Source: Plenodomus lindquistii (taxonomy: Eukaryota; Ascomycota; Dothideomycetes; Pleosporales; Leptosphaeriaceae). Taken from it: 64,000 bases of DNA. The notes beneath the pieces were generated by a model that saw nothing but the letters and a program-made list of their open reading frames with translations, had not been told where the DNA came from and did no database searches. Below, in pieces: positions 21,169-31,025 of this stretch; the stretch's first letter is position 1, and every line of letters begins with the position of its first letter. The stretch spans positions 1,054,001 through 1,118,000 of the forward strand of contig JANUWI010000012.1 of assembly GCA_025504975.1 (NCBI GenBank), read 5' to 3'. A program made the position numbers and the translations under genes.

Positions 21169-24100
21169 ATGGACCCAGGCACGCCCGCGGTTCGCGACAC
21201 CGACACCGACTTCGACTTCGACATCGACCCCACCGCCCACCACAATGGCACGACCCCGCGCGTCCATGGCGACGGTGGCGTCACCCAACCGCCGGCCAAG
21301 CGACGCAAGCTCGACCAGGCCACGACGCCGCATCGCTCAGCGTCACGCGCCGCCTCGCCGCCCTGGAAGTCCTTCTCTGCCAACGGGCCCACGACCGTCT
21401 TCGAAAACGGCGTGAGGAAGTCGTCACGCGTCAACCGCGACACGGCGCCACCAACCCCAGAGCCCGTCAAGCGGAACCCGCGCCCTACGCCCAAGCCAGC
21501 ACACGCAAACGGCATCCCCAAGACTGGCGGCAAGCGGGAAGCGCGCAATGCGTCGAGTGTGTCAAAGGCAAAGGCAAAGGCACCACCGTCGCTGGCCACA
21601 CGGGCGCGCAAGTCTGAGCGACAACGAAGAGGCGCCGCACTCGCGCAAACCTCGTCGCCCGCGTCCCCTGCATCCCCTGCATCCCCTGCATCCCCTGCGC
21701 AAGCGACCACCGCGACCCAAGACACTCGCAAGCCCTCTGGCCGGCCTCGCCGAACACGACAGACATCTGACCATCGGCACACCCACAACGACGAGGCGGC
21801 CGAAGCCAACGGCTACGATCCCGAAGCAGGCCTCTACGTGCTGCCTGATGGCTCCACGCCCGCTCCACGTCTGCGTCTCAAATTCCGCAAACCCGACCCT
21901 CCCAATCGCCATCCGCAGCACGCGCCGCCAACGACCCAGTACACGTCAATTGACGAGTGGCTGGCGCAGGACGATCCTCTAGAAAGCGAAGAGACACAGC
22001 GCATAACACTCGACAAAGCGCGCGAGGAGGCTGAACGTCGTCTGCAGATTGTCGATGCCGCTGAGCATGGCGTCTTGAGTGAGGCAAGATGCAGCGTCTT
22101 TGCGCCAGAACCTGCACCAGAGCCCCCTCAGCAATACCGTCATTGGGACCACGTCGTCTCGCACGCCTTGACTTTCAACAAGCTGCTCAAGGAGGAGAAG
22201 ACGATGCATAAAAGGCTTGCAAAGACCCTGGCCAGAGAGGCATGCGAGTTTTGGAAGAACAAGTTCAAGCGCAAGAGCCAAGAGGAAATCGACCAAGAGG
22301 AGGCAGAGCGGCAGATGGCACGTTACCGCCAGCTTGTCAAGGACGTCAAAGATGCATGGGGGCTGGTCAGAGTGGAGATCGACAAGGAGCGTGTGGCAAA
22401 GTGGGAAGAAGAACAGCTACAGCTTGGCCAGAGAGCCATGGATGACATGTTCACGCAAGCGAAAGAAATACTGGGTCGAAACGTCAATGACGGGGCATCC
22501 TCGATGATGAGCGAAGATCGTGATTTTGATGGGGAAGACGACTTCGCAAGCGCAACATCGCATCTTGCAAGGTCGGACAAGGACGACGATGTCATGTCAT
22601 CGAGCTCGGACAGCGAGCAAGAAAACCAAGACGATGAAGACGCAAATCTTACGGCTGACCAGTTGCGTGCCAAGTACGAGCAACTCCCGGATCTCCAGGA
22701 CAGCAGTTCAGATGTCGAAGCGGACAGCAATGATGACGACCAAGACGATGACCGGGACCAGCAAATACCAGCACCCACCCCAGATCCAGAGTTTAACGAT
22801 GACCATGTCGACAGCTTGCCACCGAATCCTTTCACCCATATCACTGGTGGCCACGGCCATGAGCAACCCGATGTGGAGCCAAAGCCAGAATATATTAATC
22901 CTGCTACTGTTGAGCTCGAACAAGTTGATGAAGCCCTACTGGATTCAGAAAACGAAGACAATGGCTCTGGATCCGGCAGCGAGGCTTGGTCGAGTGATGC
23001 AGACTCGGAGGCGGACGACAATGATAATGACGAAACGGCGCAATCCGATGGTGAATCGGACGAAGACAGCGAAGGTGAAGATATGGGTATGATGGGGTTT
23101 CTGGCACCAAAGGACGTCAAGAAATTGAAAGAGGCCGCGAGGGCCGCAGCGGAGCATGAAGACACAGAAGGCATTGCGTTAACAGTGAAGCAAACCAACG
23201 GTTTTGCAAGCAGTCACGTGTCAGAATCTGAGGACCAGCCGCATATCAACGGACACTCGCACGCTACAGACGAAAATGAGACTCATGTCAACGGCCATTC
23301 GGACCGGCTCGGAACCGTGCAGTCTGTAGGGAAAGCTGAGCTTTCACCTCAGGATGACCCAGTGCCTGACACCACTCCCTCACGTTCTCGTCACACATCC
23401 TCACCTGCGCGAACCGAAGTACCTTCTCTCCTGCGTGGTACTCTTCGAGAGTATCAACACGACGGATTGGACTGGCTCGCCAACCTTTACGAATCCGACA
23501 CAAACGGTATTCTGGCTGATGAGATGGGTCTGGGCAAGACTATCCAGACTATATCTCTCCTGGCATACCTTGCCGTGCGCCGAGAGATTTGGGGCCCGCA
23601 TCTCGTAGTTGTACCTACCAGTGTCATGCTCAATTGGGAGATGGAGTTCAAGAAGTTCTTACCTGGTTTCAAGATCCTAACTTACTATGGCGACATCAAC
23701 GAGCGCAAACGGAAACGTATGGGCTGGCGTAATACTGGCAAGGACATGTACAATGTTGTCATCACTTCTTATCAGCTCATCCTGCAAGATGCCGCGGCTT
23801 TCAAGATGCGACCATGGCAATATCTTGTCTTGGACGAGGCTCACAATATTAAAAACTTTAAATCGCAACGATGGCAGACGATGCTGAATTTGCGCACGCA
23901 GCGGCGATTGTTACTCACGGGAACACCGCTGCAGAACAACATTGACGAGCTCTGGTCATTGCTGTACTTTTTGATGCCCGCTGGCTTTGCTGGGGAAGGC
24001 CGTATCGCTGGTTTGGAAGAATTCACTATAGCCCTGAAGAATCCCACATCGCAAATCCTCGATCAGGGTCGGCAACAGCTCGATGCAGAGGCACAGAAGA

Positions 24101-26205
24101 TTGTCAAGAAACTTCACGAAGTCCTACGACCTTACCTACTACGACGACTGAAGTCTGAGGTTGAGAAACAGATGCCTGGCAAGTATGAGCATGTCGTATA
24201 TTGCAAGCTGTCCAAGAGGCAACGCCAGTTGTACGATGGTTTCATGGGACGTGCGTCAACGAAAGAGATCTTGTCATCAGGCAACTACATGTCCATCATC
24301 AATTGTCTGATGTCGTTACGCAAAGTGTGCAATCATCCTGATCTCTTCGAGACACGAGCCATTGTCACGTCGATGGCTATGCCCAAGTCAATCGCCGCTC
24401 AATTTGAGATCAAGGATTTGCTGATCCGTAAGCGCCTGCAAGAGGGAATGGAGGACAAGCAGGTGCACCTAGACGCATTAAATTTGTTGTTCGCGCGGCG
24501 CGAACAAACTCAAATGGGACACGCGAAACGCACCTACCCTATCCGAGCAACACGGCCGTTGAACGATCTGATTGAGCGGCAGACACGCCGATTGAAGGAA
24601 GCGCCGACTGCAAGTACTTCCTCTGTACAGTCGGCAATATCGGCGATGGCCAGGAAAGAACAGGTCGCGGTTCGAGATCATCTGCAAATGTGCTTGGACC
24701 TGACCCGATCGCGTACTCAATTCTTGCCAATATATGGCAAAGATTGTATAGAAGCGTTGACGATGGACTGGCACGACTTCACATTCGGTGCCATCGAGCA
24801 AGCCGAATTGAAAAAGGAAGACATTCCGACACCCACCGTGTACCCCAGGTCACAGCCCCTCCATCACCCTCAGCCTGCCGCACAGTTCGGCCAGGCGCAT
24901 GTACATTACAAGGGCGACTTAGCCCAAGCAACACCAAAACCACGAATGATACCAAAATATGGCAAACTAGGCTTCCGATCTCCACGCTCCGTCGCTGTCA
25001 AGACTGACTGGCTGAACGAACAAAACACTCATTTCTACGGCATGATACCTACCCTCGAAGAACGCGCCCAAGCTCTCGAACCGCTCATCTCCCGCTTCAC
25101 ATGCGTCACACCTGCCGTCGCCGCTGAGGAGCTCGTCCCCATTTCCCTCTCAAGACGCGGTGTCGAACTAATCAGATCTTCTCCGCTAGTCCGCGAAGCC
25201 GATCCCTTTCACTCATCCCGCATCCGCCAATCCATCGCCTTTCCCGACAAACGCCTCCTTCAATACGACTGCGGCAAACTGCAACGCCTCGCCACCCTCC
25301 TCCGGGACCTCCAAGCTGGTGGCCACCGCGCCCTCATCTTCACGCAAATGACCAAAGTCCTTGACATCCTGGAGCAGTTCCTCAACATCCATGGGCACCG
25401 CTACCTCCGCCTCGATGGCTCCACCAAGATTGAACAACGCCAAATTCTTACCGACCGCTTCAACTCTGACCCCAAGATCCTCGCTTTTATCCTATCCTCG
25501 CGATCTGGGGGGCTGGGTATCAATCTAACAGGCGCCGACACAGTCATCTTTTACGATTTAGACTGGAACCCTGCCATGGACAAACAATGCCAAGACCGTG
25601 CGCATCGTATCGGGCAAACGCGCGACGTGCACATTTATAAATTTGTCTCCGAATACACCATCGAAGCCAACATTCTGCGCAAATCCAACCAGAAACGCCT
25701 TCTCGATGATGTCATTATTCAAAAGGGAGATTTCACAACGGATACATTTAACCGCGTGAGTTGGCGCGATGCGTTGGATGCGCATACGCCTATCGACACG
25801 ACGGATGAGGCGGGTGCCGCGATGGAGCGCGTATTGGGTGAGAAGAGTGGATTGTTGGGAGATAGTAGGGTTATGGGCACAGTGGAAGACACGGAGGACT
25901 TGACGGCGGCGAATCTGGCGCAAAAGGAAATTGTGGATGAAATTCAAGAGGATCAGGTTGATTTTAATGAGAGTTTGAATGCCACGCGTGCGGGGAGCGC
26001 GGCTGGTGCGAACGAGAAGAAGCAAGGTGGTGTCGAGGTGGATGCGCACGGTAATGAAGTGGAAAGGCGCCATGTTGACGAATACATGCTCTCTTTGTAC
26101 CGCGAGGAGTTTGGCAAGGAAGCCTGGCGCCCGCCGACGGACCGCCAGAAGCGCAATCGAAAGGGCCAAGACCCGCACGTTAGGCAGCGGAAGAGGAAGT
26201 ATTGA
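21169..26205 (+). CDS. SWR1: SWR1 chromatin-remodelling ATPase
   Basis: Catalytic subunit of the SWR1 complex, which exchanges H2A for H2A.Z in nucleosomes. One exon of 1678 aa, the usual size for Pezizomycotina Swr1. A low-complexity basic N-terminus carries a (SPA)n run from a 9-base repeat at 21661-21698. The HSA domain (HWDHVVSHALTFNKLLKEEK) is near residues 320-400, then a long acidic DE/S-rich region to about 660. The SNF2 ATPase starts LREYQHDGLDWLANLY (about 757) with Walker A DEMGLGKT (784-791) and DEAH (near 889). A large insert separates it from the helicase C lobe (RALIFTQMTKVLDILEQF, about 1385; DRAHRIGQTRDVHIYKF, about 1478). The insert distinguishes Swr1/Ino80 from other SNF2 enzymes, and the HSA plus acidic arrangement favours Swr1. 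No broken motifs. Confidence 0.96.
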   Translation: MDPGTPAVRDTDTDFDFDIDPTAHHNGTTPRVHGDGGVTQPPAKRRKLDQATTPHRSASRAASPPWKSFSANGPTTVFENGVRKSSRVNRDTAPPTPEPVKRNPRPTPKPAHANGIPKTGGKREARNASSVSKAKAKAPPSLATRARKSERQRRGAALAQTSSPASPASPASPASPAQATTATQDTRKPSGRPRRTRQTSDHRHTHNDEAAEANGYDPEAGLYVLPDGSTPAPRLRLKFRKPDPPNRHPQHAPPTTQYTSIDEWLAQDDPLESEETQRITLDKAREEAERRLQIVDAAEHGVLSEARCSVFAPEPAPEPPQQYRHWDHVVSHALTFNKLLKEEKTMHKRLAKTLAREACEFWKNKFKRKSQEEIDQEEAERQMARYRQLVKDVKDAWGLVRVEIDKERVAKWEEEQLQLGQRAMDDMFTQAKEILGRNVNDGASSMMSEDRDFDGEDDFASATSHLARSDKDDDVMSSSSDSEQENQDDEDANLTADQLRAKYEQLPDLQDSSSDVEADSNDDDQDDDRDQQIPAPTPDPEFNDDHVDSLPPNPFTHITGGHGHEQPDVEPKPEYINPATVELEQVDEALLDSENEDNGSGSGSEAWSSDADSEADDNDNDETAQSDGESDEDSEGEDMGMMGFLAPKDVKKLKEAARAAAEHEDTEGIALTVKQTNGFASSHVSESEDQPHINGHSHATDENETHVNGHSDRLGTVQSVGKAELSPQDDPVPDTTPSRSRHTSSPARTEVPSLLRGTLREYQHDGLDWLANLYESDTNGILADEMGLGKTIQTISLLAYLAVRREIWGPHLVVVPTSVMLNWEMEFKKFLPGFKILTYYGDINERKRKRMGWRNTGKDMYNVVITSYQLILQDAAAFKMRPWQYLVLDEAHNIKNFKSQRWQTMLNLRTQRRLLLTGTPLQNNIDELWSLLYFLMPAGFAGEGRIAGLEEFTIALKNPTSQILDQGRQQLDAEAQKIVKKLHEVLRPYLLRRLKSEVEKQMPGKYEHVVYCKLSKRQRQLYDGFMGRASTKEILSSGNYMSIINCLMSLRKVCNHPDLFETRAIVTSMAMPKSIAAQFEIKDLLIRKRLQEGMEDKQVHLDALNLLFARREQTQMGHAKRTYPIRATRPLNDLIERQTRRLKEAPTASTSSVQSAISAMARKEQVAVRDHLQMCLDLTRSRTQFLPIYGKDCIEALTMDWHDFTFGAIEQAELKKEDIPTPTVYPRSQPLHHPQPAAQFGQAHVHYKGDLAQATPKPRMIPKYGKLGFRSPRSVAVKTDWLNEQNTHFYGMIPTLEERAQALEPLISRFTCVTPAVAAEELVPISLSRRGVELIRSSPLVREADPFHSSRIRQSIAFPDKRLLQYDCGKLQRLATLLRDLQAGGHRALIFTQMTKVLDILEQFLNIHGHRYLRLDGSTKIEQRQILTDRFNSDPKILAFILSSRSGGLGINLTGADTVIFYDLDWNPAMDKQCQDRAHRIGQTRDVHIYKFVSEYTIEANILRKSNQKRLLDDVIIQKGDFTTDTFNRVSWRDALDAHTPIDTTDEAGAAMERVLGEKSGLLGDSRVMGTVEDTEDLTAANLAQKEIVDEIQEDQVDFNESLNATRAGSAAGANEKKQGGVEVDAHGNEVERRHVDEYMLSLYREEFGKEAWRPPTDRQKRNRKGQDPHVRQRKRKY
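21661..21698. repeat. Nine-base coding repeat in SWR1
   Basis: Four near-perfect copies of a TCCCCTGCA unit encode consecutive Ser-Pro-Ala triplets in the disordered N-terminus. It is likely length-variable between strains. Confidence 0.7.
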
Positions 26206-28166
26206 GTAGAAGTCCGCTTCACGGCCCCGCAAAAATGGAGGTTTGGTGGGAAAAAAGTGTATTTGTAGGGTCTGTACGATTTTATTGGATGGGTGGATGG
26301 GTGAGATGGGTGAGATGAGCGTCTATGGTGCATTGCAATGGCGTTTGAGCGTGGTGCATGTGCTGTCAGGACGGGGGGTCGAGGTTGGATATGCATAGCA
26401 TGTTCTCGTCACTGGTTATGGGAAAAAGACACTGTATTTGTAATACATGTATGTAATTGTACAAGGTCACTAAAGTTCAGACTGAAAGCATTCCTGTTCG
26501 CATATATAGTTTCTAAGTCGCCACAAAGTTAGTGTGTAGATAAAAGGGTCAATACGGCAATAGTTGCTGTGGAAGTTGTTGTAGTTGTGATTGTTGCATA
26601 ACTTTCCGATATATAGGACCGCGCGCAGCTCTAGTTTGCCCTTCTTTCCGACGGGTACTTCTCAAAAGTACCGTCCTAGGACAGCTCGAGAAGCACGCGT
26701 CTGTGCTTGTCTTTCACCCCATGCACGCATCTACAGCTAATGATAAGCGAGAAACTGCCTTGCTCGCTGACTTGGTTATAACGATCATAAACAGAATTGT
26801 AACAATACGTCGATTCCAGCTTCAACCTTGTTTATTTGGGAAACTCGCTCGTTCTAGCAATCCAACCAATACTGCATGTATCGTTATAACGGTCAAACGT
26901 TATAGACGAAGATTACTATTAACAGTGTCATGGCGGACTGGGTGGCTTGCATGCATGAAGACATCGTCAACACAATGGCCATCCATTTGAGATTGAATTT
27001 CCGCTTTATCAACATGATTTTTCTATCGTTCTCTAGTCACTCATTCACAGCTTCTCTTCCAGAGTCTAATCATGCAAAGGATTCCGCAGGACATTGGACA
27101 CCGCTCTTCCTACGTTAGTACGCTCCAGCCCACTCATCTTGCTTGCTCATCTCCCGTGTCCAACTCGTTACAATTTCATGTCATCATATGCCACATCAAT
27201 TGAATGCTTATACGTATAAGTCGCGTTCTACAGTTCTTGCGTCCTACTTTTAGATTTTCCGTTCGTAAAAGTAGACCAGTAGACCCAACCTTTTTAAGGG
27301 ATCATTGAGGAATGAGCACGTTCAAACAATAGCTCTTTTCACGAAGCTACAATTGTCACAGTTCTTAAAACCTATCACACTTGAAGCCCAAAACCGAGTG
27401 CCCGATGTTTTGCTCATGCTGGGTGTAAGTTACTGTGTACTGGTACAACCCAGAAACCCCGCTTTTTGGAGCCCAATTCCTTTCTAGAATTACAACAATG
27501 CGCGAATGGACCAACACCGACAAACATTCAGGAGGATGTGCAAGTTCTCTAGCTTTTGTTCCTAAGACTAGACCTTGTACATGCTCTTAACATTTGTTTG
27601 TCATAATTGAAGAGCTAGAGGTAGATGTTGAGACAGAAGACATTGCAAGGTATGAATGTACGTTTCAGACTGTATTCCAGCGCGCTTCATAAGCTTCAGT
27701 CGTTCTAACAACATGTCATGCTGCTTCGTGAAGCCCATCAGCACTCTATCATTTTTTTCTCTATATCACAAATGATTTAATGTTATGTCGCAGGTTCATC
27801 ATGAAAATCCTTTGCAGTCCAGTATAGTTCCAATAATCGTCCGGGTGAGTGACTCACTTTCATTGACAGCCTACAAATAGCTTATAAACGCTGTTCTAGC
27901 CAGTAGGTCTGCTTGGCTTGTAGTCCCTCGCACTCGCTCGACTCGTATCATCACGCCTTAGCACAACCTGACTCATCGAACACTGTGTCAACGCGATGGA
28001 CGCGCCAATCGAGTGCCGTGCACCGTACTTAGTACCGCGGATTAACAGCACATAATCGTGTAAACATGCAGATATCCCTCTACCTCCTGCAAGAAGAGGT
28101 TGAATGTGTGCATGGTCAGTATGTACCTCAGGGCGCTGCTACCTACAACAAAAATCCCCACGTTAA
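26206..28166. other. Gene-poor AT-rich region downstream of SWR1
   Basis: Nearly two kilobases of AT-rich sequence. The open frames are all short, and none shows recognisable protein text on either strand. No terminal repeats or transposase fragments were recognised. It could be an old, heavily mutated repeat, but nothing in it proves that. Confidence 0.45.
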
Positions 28167-28577
28167 CCACCACCTTTCACCAGAACCACTTTCGACCTCA
28201 CCACCATCAACAAGGCGCCGAACTACATATTCGAAGATTGACGCGCGTGTGGCGAGCTTCCGCAACAGTTTTGGGCAGACTTGGATGCGTTGTTGGAGGA
28301 GCGGAGTGCTCTCGCGCCCGAACCGGACTAGTCGCCGAAGACGTGGGTGGCGTAGAAGGAACATCGACTTTTTCGAGAGCACCAATTGTATGACCGGGCT
28401 GGGAAGACGGTGGTGCGGTATCGGGGAGAAAATGTGGATTGAATGAGGCGCATGATCGGGAAGGAGAGGGCGGAGCATGTGAGGGTTGTGGAGGGGATGG
28501 AGATGCATGCGAATCAGGAAATGAAGGAGCTGATGATTGGTATGGCAACATTGAGGAGCCTGAGAGCCAAGTATTGA
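28167..28577 (+). pseudogene. Decayed gene of unknown family, four internal stops
   Basis: One frame reads as ordinary hydrophilic protein (INKAPNYIFED, ELPQQFWADLDALLEERSAL, KEHRLFREHQLYDRAG, EMHANQEMKELMIGMATLR) but is cut by TGA at 28239, TAG at 28329, TAG at 28353 and TGA at 28440 before ending at TGA 28575. All four internal stops are one C-to-T change from CGA or CAG. The spacing is too tight for introns to remove them. The frame is open back to a TAA at 28164, so any earlier exons are unknown. No domain recognised. Confidence 0.55.
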
Positions 28578-29253
28578 AATGACAAGCATGAAATATAGGA
28601 AGAGAGAAGTCTAGCTACCAGATAGAGTGGATCCAGAACTTCAAAAAAAAATTCTCTTCTACACAGTACGTAGAAAGAAAACTGATGCTCCAGTTCCTAC
28701 TGTGAAGGCCAAAGATACCGAATCCGGGCATTAGGTCGTTAATCCGTCGGTCGTTTTCACAATGTGACGATCCTAATGATCATCTCATTTTGAATCTCAC
28801 CATTGGTCAGTAACGTAGCCGAGACTGCATTAGGTATATACATGCATTCTACCGTTCATTTACGGCAGTTCTACAGGGCATTGAACCACCCCACGATACA
28901 TCATGAGGCTTCATAGCATATAGAAGTATTCGCCGTGAGGGGTTGGAGGCATGGTTGTATCTTTCATGCAAAGGGAAAGTAGGTATTCTTCACACCACTT
29001 ATCACACGTTGGGGGAATCACACGTTGAGGAAAACGACCCGCTTCTCTGATGACTTATCGTAACTATATGAAGCATCACATTCATTGCATGTGGGGGCCC
29101 TGCAAATACTCTATGCCAGTGACTAAAGTACCACGTTGGTGGGTCAAGTGGGGAGATACATACATAGATGGGATGCAATCCATCACTATTTCCCCCAGCA
29201 ACACCCACCCCATGAACCGCATCTCGCAACCCTCCACCCATTCGTCCTCCGCC
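28578..29253. other. Intergenic, upstream of the DUF1996 gene
   Basis: No gene visible. It carries the DUF1996 promoter. An in-frame ATG at 29212 gives an alternative start for that gene. Confidence 0.45.
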
Positions 29254-30532
29254 ATGGTGTTCCTCCTCCTCCTCCTGACCTACCTTCTCCTCCCTGCCCT
29301 CGCCGTTCCAACCCACCTCTATCCCCGCCAATTTACCTCGGCTTCCATGCTGCGATTCCAATGTTCTCAGCTCGTCCTCGACCGCATCGACCCACTCGTC
29401 CAACCTTCCATGGCCCCATCAGCGCATCTCCACCAGATCGTCGGCGGCAACGCCTTCACGCCCTTTATGCCCTCATCCCTCGACCCCTCGCTTGCCGCAA
29501 CATGCACGACCTGCGATTTTGCCGACGACTTCTCGAATTACTGGACTGCAAACTTGTACTTCCGCGCACGCAATAACACTTACAAGCGCGTGCCACAGAT
29601 GGTGAATCTCGGGCTGCAAGGGAGAGAGGGCGTGACCGTGTATTATATCCCGCCATACGATGGTGTGAGTACGGTCACAGCATTCCCCAAGGGGTTTAGA
29701 ATGTTAGTTGGGGATCCGGGGCTGAGAAGAAAAGAAGGACAGCAAAAGCAGCTTTGCCATCGGTGCTTCACAAACAAAGCGCAGGATCCATTCGGAGGCG
29801 CGCCGTGCATGGGTCCCTTTGATACTTTTGATTTGCCCAAGACTATGTGTGAAGGAGGGATCAGGACGACGATTACATTTCCGACGTAAGTTTCCGTATG
29901 GTGCCAGTGCGCCCGAGGGATTCTGTGGTGCTGATACGGCGAGAAAGATGTTGGGATGGCGTTCATCTCGACTCTCCAGGCCATAAGGAACATATAATCT
30001 ATCCAACAAACGGCTCCTTCGAATCCGGCGGCCCCTGCCCACCATCCCATCCCGTAAAGATGCCACAGCTCATGTACGAGGTCATGTGGGACACTACCCC
30101 CTTCAACGACGCAGCGCTATGGCCTGAAGATGGAAGTCAACCCCTTGTGTACTCCATGGGCGACGGGTGAGTCTATGAGCGAGTCGCCTGCTTGAGGTGG
30201 TAGAGATTGGACTGGAGGTGCTGATGACAGAGCAGAACAGGATATGGCCAACACGGCGACTACATCTTCGGCTGGAAAGAAGGCGTCCTACAGAAAGCAC
30301 TCGATCAGCGCTGTCTAGGCAATACGTGTCCTGGGCTGCGAACACAGCCCGCAAATGCCTCCATGGCGTGCAGTGTGCCGCAGGCGGTCAAGGAACCGGT
30401 CGAGGGGTGTAAGTCAATGTCGCTTTTCGAGCTAACTTTGGTAGGAGGGGAAAAGAAGGGTCATGAGTTCATGCTAACAAGTTCATAGGGCTGACAGAAA
30501 TACCAGGAGGGCCACAGGTGACTTATGCGTGA
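29254..30532 (+). CDS. Secreted DUF1996-domain protein
   Basis: Extracellular protein of unknown biochemical role, from a family common in filamentous fungi. Four exons, 29254-29885, 29948-30166, 30236-30408 and 30489-30532, give 355 aa with consistent phases. Splicing restores the domain: FPT|CWDGVHLDSPGHK across intron 1, GTGYGQHGDYIFGWKEG across intron 2, and WLTEIPGG after intron 3. A signal peptide (MVFLLLLLTYLLLPALAVP) is followed by the DUF1996 start SMLRFQCSQLVLDRIDPLV and HLHQIVGGNAF. PQLMYEVMWDTTPFND and WPEDGSQPLVYSMGD are conserved later blocks. Cysteines in CTTCDFADD and GPFDTFDLPKTMCEGG probably form disulfides. No C-terminal WSC domain or GPI signal is seen. Exact start uncertain (29212 or 29254). 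Confidence 0.82.
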
Positions 30533-31025
30533 TGTCGTGGCTATTGCTGCGCAAATTAGTGGTTGCGTGGGTGGGAAAGTTGTGCTTGTAGGTTACTGTT
30601 GAGCGAGGTATGGCTTTCCGTCATGGCTACTATAGATTTCCTAGGCCACCGCGTTAGAGCTTCGTTACTTTGTCATTCTTCGCCATGCCATCATCATAGT
30701 CAAATTGTGCAACGTCTTCACCGCAGATCCGAACGCAGAACGTACGGCTATACATGACATCGTTCATATCCCATCTAATTACCAGCAACATATCCACCTT
30801 AAGTGCTGAGTATCCCAAGCATTCCGCATACGCTTACTTGCAGGTCCAAGCCCACTAGTATGCGTGACCCATTTGCCCCATCCCCACACCATGACATCCC
30901 GGAACGCCAAACCCTCGCGTGCCAACGCTGGATCAAAGAACAGGAAAGAATGCAGTAGGTATCAAACAGAATAAGCATGGATGAAACGCTGGAAAAAAAG
31001 AAGTAAAAGTCATGAAGCTGCTTGA
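30533..31025. other. Convergent 3' intergenic region
   Basis: Lies between the DUF1996 gene (+) and ync13 (-) 3' ends. No gene or repeat recognised. Confidence 0.5.

Noticed and set aside
22323..23198. Long minus-strand open frame of 291 codons inside SWR1
   Set aside because: It is the antisense of the acidic Glu/Asp/Ser region of SWR1; its Ser-rich text comes from GAA, GAC and GAT codons read backwards.
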